This document shows, piece by piece, positions 43,203-51,145 of a DNA stretch of 64,000 nucleotides. Below the pieces are notes generated by a model, which did no database searches, was not told the DNA's origin, and was given only the letters and a program-made list of their open reading frames with translations. Both the position numbers and the translations under genes were made by a program. Source of the stretch: Methylobacterium sp. DB0501. GTDB taxonomy: Bacteria > Pseudomonadota > Alphaproteobacteria > Rhizobiales > Beijerinckiaceae. The stretch covers positions 12,066 through 76,065 of the forward strand of contig NZ_JAAKGV010000013.1 in assembly GCF_011043735.1 (NCBI RefSeq), written 5' to 3'. The first letter of the stretch is position 1. Each line of letters starts with the position of its first letter.

Positions 43203-44246
43203 ATGACGGGCCGGGGCACCTTGCGCCTGGAGAAACTCGTTTCCGTGCTCGCCCTCTGTCTCGCGGCGCAAGGTGCGCGCGCCGAGGTGAAGGCGGGTCC
43301 GGTGCTGATGCATTGGGGCCTGTGCGAGGCCTCCGGCGCCGTCCCCTTCCCCGCCGGCAGCTTCGGCGACCGCTTCCTGGTGGTGGACGACGACGACAAC
43401 ACCCTGCGGCTCTACAAGGCCGACGAATCCGGCCCGCCGCTCGCCCTGAAGGGCGGCGACCTCGACGCCGCCCTCGCCACCGGCCGCAGCGAGGAGCCGG
43501 CCAAGGCCGACCTCGAATCCCTCGCCTGGCTCGGCAGCGACCTGGTGGTGATGGGCTCCCACGCCCGCGACGCGGAAGGCCGCACCCGCGAGGCGTCGCG
43601 CCAGATGCTCGCCCTGTCGGTCGGCGGCGATCCCAAGGCGCCTGCGGTGAGCCCGAAGGACAAGGCGTTCGGCGGCCTCGCCAAGGCGATCGCCGACCTC
43701 GACCCGGCCCTCGCCGAGCGCATCGCCGTCGATCTCGCGGCGAAGCCCAGCCTCAGCCCGCGGCGGCGCGGCCTTGCCCTCGAGGGCTTGAGCCAGACCC
43801 CGGACGGGCGCGGTCTGCTCGTGGGTCTGCGCAATCCGCTCAACGCCGACAACGACGCCCTGGTGATCCCGTTCGAGAACCCGTCCGAGGTGCTGGCGGG
43901 CGGCGCGGCGCCGAAGCTCGCCAAGCCGATCGCCCTCGACCTCAAGGGCCGCGGCATCCGCGACATCGCCTACGCGCCGGGGATCAAGGCCTATTTCCTC
44001 ATCGCCGGCGGATCGGGCAGCGGCGGCGAGGCCGCCGACATCTACCGCTGGTCCGGCAAGGCCGGCGAGGCTCCGGACCGCGTCGCCGGGGCGGCCGAGG
44101 CGCTGGCGGCGATCCCGGACTTCCAGCCCGAGGGCCTGATCGTCGCCGCGGACGGCAAGAAGGTGCAGGTCGTCAGCGACGACGGCGACATTTGCCCGGC
44201 CCGCAAGCCGCAGGGGTTCCGGAGCGTGGTGCTGGAGCTCCCGTGA
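43203..44246 (+). CDS. Exported DUF3616-like protein
   Basis: 347 residues: a signal peptide (about 1-27, ending GARAE) and a beta-propeller-like body rich in Asp/Gly turns (FLVVDDDDNTLRLYKAD, ADLESLAWLGSDLVVMGSHA, LEGLSQTPDGRGLLVGLRNP). It ends with PEGLIVAADGKKVQVVSDDG. This matches the DUF3616 group of secreted proteins of unknown role. ATG start after GGAGGATCGCC. A hairpin separates it from the convergent crt unit. Confidence 0.75.
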   Translation: MTGRGTLRLEKLVSVLALCLAAQGARAEVKAGPVLMHWGLCEASGAVPFPAGSFGDRFLVVDDDDNTLRLYKADESGPPLALKGGDLDAALATGRSEEPAKADLESLAWLGSDLVVMGSHARDAEGRTREASRQMLALSVGGDPKAPAVSPKDKAFGGLAKAIADLDPALAERIAVDLAAKPSLSPRRRGLALEGLSQTPDGRGLLVGLRNPLNADNDALVIPFENPSEVLAGGAAPKLAKPIALDLKGRGIRDIAYAPGIKAYFLIAGGSGSGGEAADIYRWSGKAGEAPDRVAGAAEALAAIPDFQPEGLIVAADGKKVQVVSDDGDICPARKPQGFRSVVLELP

Positions 44247-44280
44247 GAGATCGGTAGGGCCGCCTGACAGGCCCTCCACG

Positions 44281-44317
44281 TCGTCCCGGGCTCGGCGCAG
44301 CCGAGACCCCGGGACGA
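44281..44317. terminator. Bidirectional hairpin between DUF3616 gene and crt unit
   Basis: TCGTCCCGGG (44281-44290) pairs with CCCGGGACGA (44308-44317), and inside it CTCGGC pairs with GCCGAG around a 3-base loop. It is centred between convergent genes. There is no T-tract on either side, so termination is inferred from position and stem strength. Confidence 0.55.
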
Positions 44318-44330
44318 CCGGGCGACCACG

Positions 44331-44468
44331 TCACCCTTCCCGCTTCGGCCTCCCGCCCGCGGCCTTCCGCTTGTCCCGCCGCAGCACCCGGAGCTGCCAG
44401 AACGCGAAGCCCAGCACCGGCCCGAAGACGAGCCCGATGTCGAGCAACGCGAACAGCGTCTCGCTCAT
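44331..44468 (-). CDS. 45-residue single-span membrane protein coupled to crtB
   Basis: MSETLFALLDIGLVFGPVLG begins a protein with one membrane helix (about 5-27) and a basic, Arg/Lys-rich cytoplasmic tail of about 18 residues. Its ATG overlaps the crtB stop (ATGA), so translation is coupled to phytoene synthase. The conserved-looking start, hydrophobic helix and positive-inside tail argue for a real gene. Function unknown; a membrane adaptor for carotenoid enzymes is only a suggestion. Confidence 0.65.
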   Translation of the reverse strand: MSETLFALLDIGLVFGPVLGFAFWQLRVLRRDKRKAAGGRPKREG

Positions 44469-45544
44469 GGGGAGGCCGCGCCACCGAGGCGTTCGCGCTC
44501 GCGCAGGGTCTCGATCAGGTCGAGGACGCGCACGACCTGGCCGCTGAGGTTCCACCAGGCCGGCCGCGTCGCGGCGGCCGGGACCGGCATCGCCGCCACG
44601 GCATCGAGCAGGAACGCCGCCTCCGGCAGGGCCGGCCGGTCGGCGCGGCGGATCGAGGGTGTGACGAGGGCGCGGGCGAGGAGCCGGGCCTTGCGGGCGC
44701 CCGGCACCCGGGCGCGGCGGCTGACCGGGTCGAGCCCGGCCCGGGTCAGGTCGCGGCCAATCTCGGCATAGATCAGCCCGGCGGCGCGCACCGCAGGGCG
44801 GCAGGCGGCGGGCAGCAGCGCGATGCCCGAATCCGCGCGGGCATAGAGCAGGTCGGCGGCCTCCAGCAGGCGGGCGACCACGCCGGCGAGGGCGGGGCTC
44901 GGCTCCGGCCGGGCCAGGAAGGCGTCGGGATCGATCCCGGCCTCGCGCAGCCAGGATTCCGGCAGGTAGAGGCGGCCGGCCCTCGCATCCTCGCCGACGT
45001 CGCGGGCGATGTTGGTGAGCTGCATGGCGATGCCGAGGTCGCAGGCCCGGGCCAGGGCCTCGGGCGAGCGCACCCCCATCAGGAGCGTCATCATCGCCCC
45101 GACCGAGCCGGCGACCCGGGTCGCGTAGGCGCAGAGCGCCGTGAGATCCGGGTAGCGCCGCCCGGCGGCATCCCAGTCCAGACCTTCGAGGAGGGCGGCC
45201 GGCAGGGCCTGGGGCATCGCGTGGCGGGTCACGATCTCGGCGAGCGCCCGGTCGGCGGGCGCGTCGGCGGGCCGGCCGGCATAGGCGAGCGCCAGGCGCG
45301 CCCGCAGCCGCGGCACCGCGTCGGCCCGGGCGCCCGCTCCGTCGACTGCGTCGTCGGAGAGGCGGCAGAAGGCGTAGAGCCCGTAGGCGTCCCGGCGGAC
45401 ATCCTGAGGCAGCAGCCACGAGGCGGCGTAGAAGCTGCGCGAGCCGGTGCGGATCGCCGCCCGGCAGGCGGCGTGGTCGGCGGAGCGGGCGAGGGACGCG
45501 GCAAAGGGCGTCTGGCGACGCGCATCAGGCGAAGACGGCAGCAT
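44465..45544 (-). CDS. crtB: Phytoene synthase
   Basis: 359 residues, squalene/phytoene synthase family; condenses two geranylgeranyl diphosphates to phytoene. Both Asp-rich motifs are present: FCRLSDDAVD (about 70-80) and NIARDVGEDARAGRLYLP (about 180-197). It overlaps the end of crtI by 20 bases, so the start ATG lies inside crtI, a common arrangement in photosynthesis clusters. A C-terminal stretch of about 70 residues is Ala/Pro/Arg-rich. Confidence 0.92.
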   Translation of the reverse strand: MLPSSPDARRQTPFAASLARSADHAACRAAIRTGSRSFYAASWLLPQDVRRDAYGLYAFCRLSDDAVDGAGARADAVPRLRARLALAYAGRPADAPADRALAEIVTRHAMPQALPAALLEGLDWDAAGRRYPDLTALCAYATRVAGSVGAMMTLLMGVRSPEALARACDLGIAMQLTNIARDVGEDARAGRLYLPESWLREAGIDPDAFLARPEPSPALAGVVARLLEAADLLYARADSGIALLPAACRPAVRAAGLIYAEIGRDLTRAGLDPVSRRARVPGARKARLLARALVTPSIRRADRPALPEAAFLLDAVAAMPVPAAATRPAWWNLSGQVVRVLDLIETLRERERLGGAASP

Positions 45545-47051
45545 CGGGCACCACGCGATCGAGGATCTTCGAGGACGACAGCACGCCCGGCAGCCCGGCC
45601 CCCGGATGGGTGCCGGCACCGACGAGGTAGAGGTGGCGCACCGCCCTGCTGCGGTTGTGCGGGCGGAAATACGCGCTCTGAGTCAGGATCGGCTCGAGGC
45701 CGAAGCCCGAGCCGCGATAGGCCAGGAAATCGTCGGAGAAGTCCTGCGGCGTCGTCACCCGCGAGGTGACGAGGGAACCGGACAGGCCCGGCAGGACGGT
45801 GGATTCGAGGCGTGCGGCGATGCGCTGCCGGTACGGCTCGGCCAGAGCCGCCCAGTCCTGGCCCCCGGCGAGGTTCGGCACCGGGGCGAGCACGTAGAAT
45901 GCGTCATGGCCCGGCGGCGCCACGCTCGGATCGGTCGCGGTCGGGCGGTGGAGGTAGAGGCTCATGTCCTCGGCCAGCACCTTGGCGCCGAAGATGTCGT
46001 CGAGGAGCCCGCGATAGCGCGGACCGAGCAGGATCGTGTGGTGGGCCAAATCCGGATAGCGGCGCCGCGTGCCGAAATACCAGACGAACAGCCCCATGGA
46101 GGAATGCGCCCGGGCGAGCCGACGCTCGCGCCAGCCCCGCGCCTCCGGCGGCAGCAGGTCGAGAGCCGTGACGGCGGAATCGGCGTTCGACACCACCACG
46201 TCGGCGGCGATCTCGGTACCGTCGGCGAGCGCCACGCCGCAGGCGGTGCCGTCCGTGACGAGGATGCGCGCGACCTCGGCGCCGCACCGCACCTCGCCGC
46301 CCTGCCCCTCGATGAGCGACACCATCCCGCGCACCAGGGCGCCGGTGCCGCCGAGCGCCGAATGCACGCCCCAGCGGCGCTCGAGCGCGGCGATCAGGCA
46401 GTAGAGCGCGCTCGCCCGGAACGGCGAGCCGCCGATCAGCAGCGGGTGGAAGCTGAAGGCGGTGCGCAGGCGCTCGTCGCGGAACACCGACGAGACCAGG
46501 CCGTAGACGCTGCGATGGCCGCCGATGCGCACCAGGTCGGGGGCGATGCGCAGCATGTCGGTGACGCGCCCGAACGGCACCGCGCCGAGCTGTTCGAACC
46601 CGACCCGGCACAGCTCGTCCGAGAGCGCCATGAAGCGGTCATAGGCCGGCGCCTCGCCGGGGCTCAGGCGCTCCACCTCCGCGCGCATCACCTCCGCATC
46701 GCCGCTCATCGCGAAGGTCGTGCCGTCGTCGAAGCGGATGCGGTAGAACGGGTGCATCGGCACCAGGGTGACGTCGTCGGCGAGACGACGCCCGCACAGG
46801 GCCCAAAGCTCCTCGAACAGGAACGGCGCGGTGACGATGGTCGGCCCGGCATCGAAGGTGAAGCCGTCCTGCCGGTGGACCCGCGCCCGCCCGCCCGGTT
46901 GCTCCAGCCGCTCCAGCACGCTGACCCGGTAGCCCCGCGCGCCGAGCCGCACGGCCGCCGCGAGCCCGCCGAAGCCGCTGCCGATCACCACTGCGCGGGG
47001 CCGGCGCCGGGCGGCGGTGACCCGCGGCGGCGCGTCGTCGAGTGTCAACAT
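45525..47051 (-). CDS. crtI: Phytoene desaturase
   Basis: 508 residues of the bacterial-type CrtI that introduces the double bonds leading from phytoene to neurosporene or lycopene. The N-terminal FAD motif VVIGSGFGGLAAAVRLGARG begins at about residue 20. The C-terminal FAD signature YLVGAGTHPGAGLPG is at about 475. The start ATG lies inside a palindromic TGT-N12-ACA element, the PpsR/CrtJ recognition pattern. crtI-crtB-45-residue ORF form one unit; later carotenoid genes are not in the window. Confidence 0.93.
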   Translation of the reverse strand: MLTLDDAPPRVTAARRRPRAVVIGSGFGGLAAAVRLGARGYRVSVLERLEQPGGRARVHRQDGFTFDAGPTIVTAPFLFEELWALCGRRLADDVTLVPMHPFYRIRFDDGTTFAMSGDAEVMRAEVERLSPGEAPAYDRFMALSDELCRVGFEQLGAVPFGRVTDMLRIAPDLVRIGGHRSVYGLVSSVFRDERLRTAFSFHPLLIGGSPFRASALYCLIAALERRWGVHSALGGTGALVRGMVSLIEGQGGEVRCGAEVARILVTDGTACGVALADGTEIAADVVVSNADSAVTALDLLPPEARGWRERRLARAHSSMGLFVWYFGTRRRYPDLAHHTILLGPRYRGLLDDIFGAKVLAEDMSLYLHRPTATDPSVAPPGHDAFYVLAPVPNLAGGQDWAALAEPYRQRIAARLESTVLPGLSGSLVTSRVTTPQDFSDDFLAYRGSGFGLEPILTQSAYFRPHNRSRAVRHLYLVGAGTHPGAGLPGVLSSSKILDRVVPDAAVFA

Positions 47052-47061
47052 AAGTTGACAC
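47042..47061. promoter_or_regulatory. PpsR/CrtJ-type operator over the crtI start
   Basis: GTGTCAAC-ATAA-GTTGACAC is a perfect 8-bp inverted repeat containing TGT-N12-ACA (47043-47060), the binding consensus of the aerobic/light repressor PpsR (CrtJ). It overlaps the crtI initiation codon, which would place it downstream of the promoter. The single site is strong; PpsR often binds a pair, and no second perfect match was found in the 85-base spacer to bchO. Confidence 0.75.
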
Positions 47062-47136
47062 TATCATCGCGGTCGGGGCGGGTGGCAAGCGGGAAAGCGG
47101 GTGTCGCGCATCATCCTCGAAAAGGCGCGCAGGCGC

Positions 47137-48024
47137 TCACGCCACGATGCCCTCCCGCGCCGCCCCGGCCCGGATCAGCCCCGCCACCACGTCGGGCTTC
47201 TCCTCGTGCGCCAGATGCCCGAGGCCGCGCAGCAGCTCCACCCGCGCCCGTCCGCCGAGGCGGTCGGCGAGGCCGAAGGAGATGTCGGGCGCGATGGTGC
47301 GGTCCTTGCCGCCGACGATGAGCAGCAGCGGGCCCGCGAGGCGTGGCAGGTCGCGGTCGAGGGCGGCAAGGTCCCAGTTCGCCATCATGCCCAGCGCCCC
47401 GGCGACGTGGCCGGGGGTCTGGAACAGGCGGCGGTAGAGATCGAGGCCGGTGCGGTCGAGGGTCGAGCCGGTGCCGCCGATCAGCCGCTCCACCGCCGCG
47501 CGGTCGGCCGACCACGCGAAGACCCGCGGCGTCACCGGGTTGAGGAACAGGGCGCGGGCCATCGCCGGGAAGATGAAGCCGGCCATGCCCGGGAACGGCT
47601 TGAGCGCCGCGTTGAGCCCGACGAGGAGGCGCGGCGACACCGCGCCGTCGAGACGGAGACGCGCCAGGATCGCCGCACCCGCCGAATGGCCGACCGCGAC
47701 GTCGGGCTTCGCGTCGAGGACGCGCAGGAGGTCGGCGAGCGACCGGGCCATGCGCGGCAGGGAGGGCGTCGGCAGCGGATCGGTGAAACCGTGGCCGGGC
47801 AGGTCCGGGGCAATCACCCGGAAGTCGCGGGCAAGGAGCGGCAGCAGCCCGCGCCAGGAATGGGTCGCCGCGCCGGTGCCGTGGACGAGGAGCAGGACCG
47901 GCCCCGCGCCGGCCTCCTGCACGTGCCAGGTCAGGCCGCCGGCGCTGACGAAGCGGCTCGCCTCGCGGTTCGGCCAGTCGCGGCCTTCCCGGGCGAAGGC
48001 GGGCCTGTCGTCGGAAGGGGACAT
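47137..48024 (-). CDS. bchO: BchO, alpha/beta hydrolase of magnesium chelatase operon
   Basis: 295 residues with alpha/beta-hydrolase motifs: the oxyanion-hole region LLVHGTGAATHSW (about 46-58) and the nucleophile elbow VGHSAGA (about 113), with a late His in RGLGHLAHEEKP. It is always linked to bchI-bchD in phototrophic proteobacteria, where it is needed for or assists magnesium chelation; the reaction is unknown. It lies 3 bases after bchD. Confidence 0.9.
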   Translation of the reverse strand: MSPSDDRPAFAREGRDWPNREASRFVSAGGLTWHVQEAGAGPVLLLVHGTGAATHSWRGLLPLLARDFRVIAPDLPGHGFTDPLPTPSLPRMARSLADLLRVLDAKPDVAVGHSAGAAILARLRLDGAVSPRLLVGLNAALKPFPGMAGFIFPAMARALFLNPVTPRVFAWSADRAAVERLIGGTGSTLDRTGLDLYRRLFQTPGHVAGALGMMANWDLAALDRDLPRLAGPLLLIVGGKDRTIAPDISFGLADRLGGRARVELLRGLGHLAHEEKPDVVAGLIRAGAAREGIVA

Positions 48025-48027
48025 GGC

Positions 48028-49764
48028 TCAACCCGTCGGGGCAGCCTCGCGCACGGCCCGGGTCAGGCGCGCGGCGTCGGCCTGCGGCATGGCGAGGTAG
48101 CGCGCCGCCATCGCGGCGGCGAGGGCCCTGGCGGCCTCCTGCGGGCGGGCGGCGGTATCGATCACCAGGGCGCGGGTGCCCTCCGCCGCGAGAAGCCGGG
48201 CCGCCGCCAGGGCGTCCGATGCGGCTTGCGCCCGGCCCGGCTGGCCGGAGCGGGCGATGTTGGCGCGGCCGTCGGTGAGGAGCAGCACGACCGGGCTGCG
48301 GCCGCCGCGGCGCTCGGCGGCGGCGAGCTTGCCGGCCGCCTCGATGCCGGCTGCGAGCGGCGTGCCGCCGCCGCCGGGCAGGGAGGCCAGCGCGCGCTTG
48401 GCGCGCACCAGCGAGCGGGTCGGGGCGAGGAGCAGGTCGGCCTCCTTGCCCCGGAACGCCACGAGGGCGACCCGGTCGCGGCGCACGTAGCACTCGGCGA
48501 GCAGCGACTCGACCGCGCCCTTGGCCTCGGCCAGCCGCTCCAGGGCCGCGGAGCCGGAGGCGTCGACCGCGAAGATCGTGGTGGTCTCGCGCCTTTGCAC
48601 GAGGCGGCGGATGCGCAGGTCGTCCGCCGTGATGCGCAAGCCGGCCTCGCCCTCCCCCCGGCGCAGGCGCTGCCAGGGCGCGGCGGCCTGCAGGGTCTCG
48701 ATCAGGGCGAGCCGCCCGCGGCGCGGATCGCCCGGCCGCGCCCCGACCGGACGACCGGCTCGCGCCGCCGCGGCGGCTCCGGTCCGTCCGGCACCGGGCG
48801 AACGGGTGCGGGGCGCCTCGCCCGCGGCCAGACGGGCGAGGAGACCGGGCGGCAGGCTCGCCGCGACGGCCGCGAGGATGCGGTCCTCGTCCCCCATCGG
48901 GCCGGTCGGCCCGGCCCGATCGCCCTCCTCCTCCGGCGGCGGCTCGGCCGGCGCATCCTCGGTGTCTTGCCCCGTCTCTTGCCCCGTATCTTGCGGCCAG
49001 TTGCGCGCCCGCGGCGCCAGCACCAGGCCGATGGCGGCGGAGAGATCGGCATCCGTCACCGCGTCCCGGCCGGCGAAGGCCGCGTGCGCCCGCGCCACCT
49101 GCAGGGCGAGGAGCGGTGCGCGCAAGGAGGCGATGCCGAGCCGGGCCGCGACGCCGCACACGATCTCGGCGGCCTCCCCGTCGGCCGAGGGCCAAGCCGC
49201 CGCGCGGGCCGCGGCAAGGTCGGGCGGCGTCGGCGTGGCGGCGAGCGCAGCCGACGGAACGGCGTCGAGGTCGAGATGGATCGCCGCGCGGTCGGCGAGG
49301 CCGGCCGGCGGGGCCTCGTCCTCGCCCTCCCCCTCGTCGAGGAGCACCAGGCCGACCCGCGCCGGGTGCCGGGCGGCGATGCCGTCCCGGGCGACCTCGA
49401 CGGTACCGGTGTCGAGCACCTGGGCGATCCGCGCCGCGGTGCCGGCGCCGAGGCGCTCGGCCATCGGCACCACCATCACGCCGCCGTGCCCGCGGGCGAG
49501 CAGCCCCGCCTGGGCCACCGGCCGGCCGGTCCGCAGGGTGGCCGGCAGGTCGAGCCCGCCGAGGAGCGCGTCGTCGGCGATGGAAGCGGGCAGGCGCGTC
49601 ACCGGCGCGTCGTCGGGCAGGAGGGCGCGCAGATGCGCGAGCCAGGCCTCGCGCACCGGGCCGGGCCGGGCGCGGACCACGATTCCGGTCCCGGTGGGAT
49701 CGAGGGCGACGAGCGCGGCCGCCAGGCAGGCCTGGATCCAGACCGGGTCCGGCGCGGCGCTCAC
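48028..49764 (-). CDS. bchD: Magnesium chelatase subunit D
   Basis: 578 residues. The N-terminal AAA+-like half (about 1-260) is followed by a Pro/Glu-rich linker (PAEPPPEEEGD, about 295) and a C-terminal von Willebrand A domain with the metal-binding DASGSAA (about 405) and later TDG. BchD forms the motor with BchI that loads Mg2+ into protoporphyrin IX on BchH. The GTG start overlaps the bchI stop (GTGA). Length is typical. Confidence 0.92.
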   Translation of the reverse strand: MSAAPDPVWIQACLAAALVALDPTGTGIVVRARPGPVREAWLAHLRALLPDDAPVTRLPASIADDALLGGLDLPATLRTGRPVAQAGLLARGHGGVMVVPMAERLGAGTAARIAQVLDTGTVEVARDGIAARHPARVGLVLLDEGEGEDEAPPAGLADRAAIHLDLDAVPSAALAATPTPPDLAAARAAAWPSADGEAAEIVCGVAARLGIASLRAPLLALQVARAHAAFAGRDAVTDADLSAAIGLVLAPRARNWPQDTGQETGQDTEDAPAEPPPEEEGDRAGPTGPMGDEDRILAAVAASLPPGLLARLAAGEAPRTRSPGAGRTGAAAAARAGRPVGARPGDPRRGRLALIETLQAAAPWQRLRRGEGEAGLRITADDLRIRRLVQRRETTTIFAVDASGSAALERLAEAKGAVESLLAECYVRRDRVALVAFRGKEADLLLAPTRSLVRAKRALASLPGGGGTPLAAGIEAAGKLAAAERRGGRSPVVLLLTDGRANIARSGQPGRAQAASDALAAARLLAAEGTRALVIDTAARPQEAARALAAAMAARYLAMPQADAARLTRAVREAAPTG

Positions 49765-50861
49765 CCGAGGACCTCGGCGAGCGCCCGGGCGATCCGCGCC
49801 TCGGAGCCGGCCTCGTCCAGGGGGTTGCGGCGCAGGCGGTGACTCAAGGAACCCGGGGCGACCTCGCGCAGGTGGTCCAGGGTGACGGTCGCGGCGCCGT
49901 CGAGGCTCGCGAGCGCCCGGGCGGTGCGCATCAGGGTCAGTTCGCCGCGCAACCCGTCGGTACCGAGCGCCAGGCACAGGCGGGCGGCGGCCTCCAGGAT
50001 CGCGTCCGGCACCTCGACCTCGGCGAGGCGGGCCCGGGCCGCGAGGATCTGCCCGCCGAGCCGCGCCTCCTCGGCGGCCCATTCCGCCGCGAAGGCCGCC
50101 GGATCGCGCTCGTAGGCGTCGCGGCGGCGCACGATCGCCACGCGGGTCGCGAGGTCGGTCGGGGTGGTCACCGTGACGGCGAGGCCGAAGCGGTCGAGGA
50201 GTTGCGGGCGCAGCTCGCCCTCTTCCGGGTTGCCGCTGCCGACGAGGACGAAGCGCGCCGGGTGGCGCAGGCTCAGGCCCTCGCGCTCCACGGTGTTCAC
50301 GCCCGAGGCCGCTACGTCGAGGAGCAGGTCGACGAGGTGGTCCTCGAGCAGGTTGACCTCGTCGATGTAGAGGAAGCCGCGATTGGCGCGGGCGAGCAGC
50401 CCCGGCTCGAACGCCTTCTCGCCGGCCCCGAGCGCCCGGCCGATATCGAGCGCCCCGACGACCCGGTCCTCGGTGGCGCCGAGCGGCAGGTCGACCACCG
50501 GCACCGGCACGGTCTTGACGGCCAGTCCCTGCCCCCGGCGGGCGGCGCAGGCCGGGCAGAGCGCGGCGGCATCGACGGGATCGCAGGAATAGGCGCAGCC
50601 CGCCACCGCCCGCATCGGCGGCAGCAGGGCGGCGAGCGCCCGCACGGCGGTGGACTTGCCGGTGCCGCGGTCGCCGAAGACCAGCACCCCGCCCACCGCC
50701 GGATCGACCGCGGCGACCAGCAGCGCGCGTCGCATCGCATCCTGCCCGACGATCGCCGAGAACGGATAGGGCGGCCGGGGCGTCGCCTCGGGGAGCACGG
50801 TCGGCATCACGAATCCCGGCTTCGGAGCCCGCCGGGACAGGGCCGATTGGGTGGGCGCCAC
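49761..50861 (-). CDS. bchI: Magnesium chelatase ATPase subunit I
   Basis: 366-residue AAA+ ATPase. Walker A GDRGTGKST at about residues 62-70, the Cys-rich insert CAYSCDPVDAAALCPAC (about 90-106), and Walker B FLYIDEVNLL (about 160). The start is GTG with GAGGA upstream; an ATG 18 codons further in is the alternative, with a weaker site. It is the first gene of bchI-bchD-bchO, preceded by a degenerate PpsR-type site and the hemA terminator. Confidence 0.93.
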   Translation of the reverse strand: MAPTQSALSRRAPKPGFVMPTVLPEATPRPPYPFSAIVGQDAMRRALLVAAVDPAVGGVLVFGDRGTGKSTAVRALAALLPPMRAVAGCAYSCDPVDAAALCPACAARRGQGLAVKTVPVPVVDLPLGATEDRVVGALDIGRALGAGEKAFEPGLLARANRGFLYIDEVNLLEDHLVDLLLDVAASGVNTVEREGLSLRHPARFVLVGSGNPEEGELRPQLLDRFGLAVTVTTPTDLATRVAIVRRRDAYERDPAAFAAEWAAEEARLGGQILAARARLAEVEVPDAILEAAARLCLALGTDGLRGELTLMRTARALASLDGAATVTLDHLREVAPGSLSHRLRRNPLDEAGSEARIARALAEVLG

Positions 50862-50915
50862 GTTGGATCCTCGTCCGTGAGGGGTGGGTGCCAGGATCGG
50901 CCGGGGGAGCAGGAA

Positions 50916-50933
50916 TGTCTAATGAAATTGACG
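50916..50933. promoter_or_regulatory. Degenerate PpsR-type site upstream of bchI
   Basis: TGT-CTAATGAAATTG-ACG fits TGT-N12-ACA except for the last base. It is 55-72 bases upstream of the bchI start codon and downstream of the hemA terminator, which is where a bchIDO promoter should be. It lacks the dyad symmetry seen at crtI, so the call is tentative. Confidence 0.4.
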
Positions 50934-50960
50934 GCCGTTTGAGTTGACGACGGTGGCACG

Positions 50961-50991
50961 AAAAAAGCCCTTCCCCGCTGCGGAGGAGGGC
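50961..50991 (-). terminator. Intrinsic terminator of the bch-puh-hemA superoperon
   Basis: Read on the minus strand, GCCCTCCTCCG (50991-50981) pairs with CGGGGAAGGGC (50977-50967) around a 3-base loop, with one mismatch and one G-T pair. A TTTTTT run (50966-50961) follows directly. It lies about 155 bases after the hemA stop, past a palindromic repeat. Confidence 0.75.
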
Positions 50992-51120
50992 GGCCCCTGC
51001 GTCGGCAGGGGCCGGGAGAGGGGCACCCCGCTTCCGTAAGTGTCGCGACCGCGATGATGGACGCCACCGGGATCAGCGTCGCACCGCCCCTCTCCCGCTC
51101 GGCTCTGCCGGGCACCCTTC
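50992..51120. repeat. GC-rich palindromic repeat 3' of hemA
   Basis: GCCCCTGC-GTCG-GCAGGGGC (50993-51012) is a perfect hairpin. GGGAGAGGGGC (51014-51024) recurs inverted as GCCCCTCTCCC (51086-51096), forming an outer stem. The GGGGAGAGGGC motif also occurs in the element at the left end of the window, suggesting a shared dispersed repeat family. Confidence 0.55.
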
Positions 51121-51145
51121 CCCGCAGAGGGGGGCGGGTTTGGAG

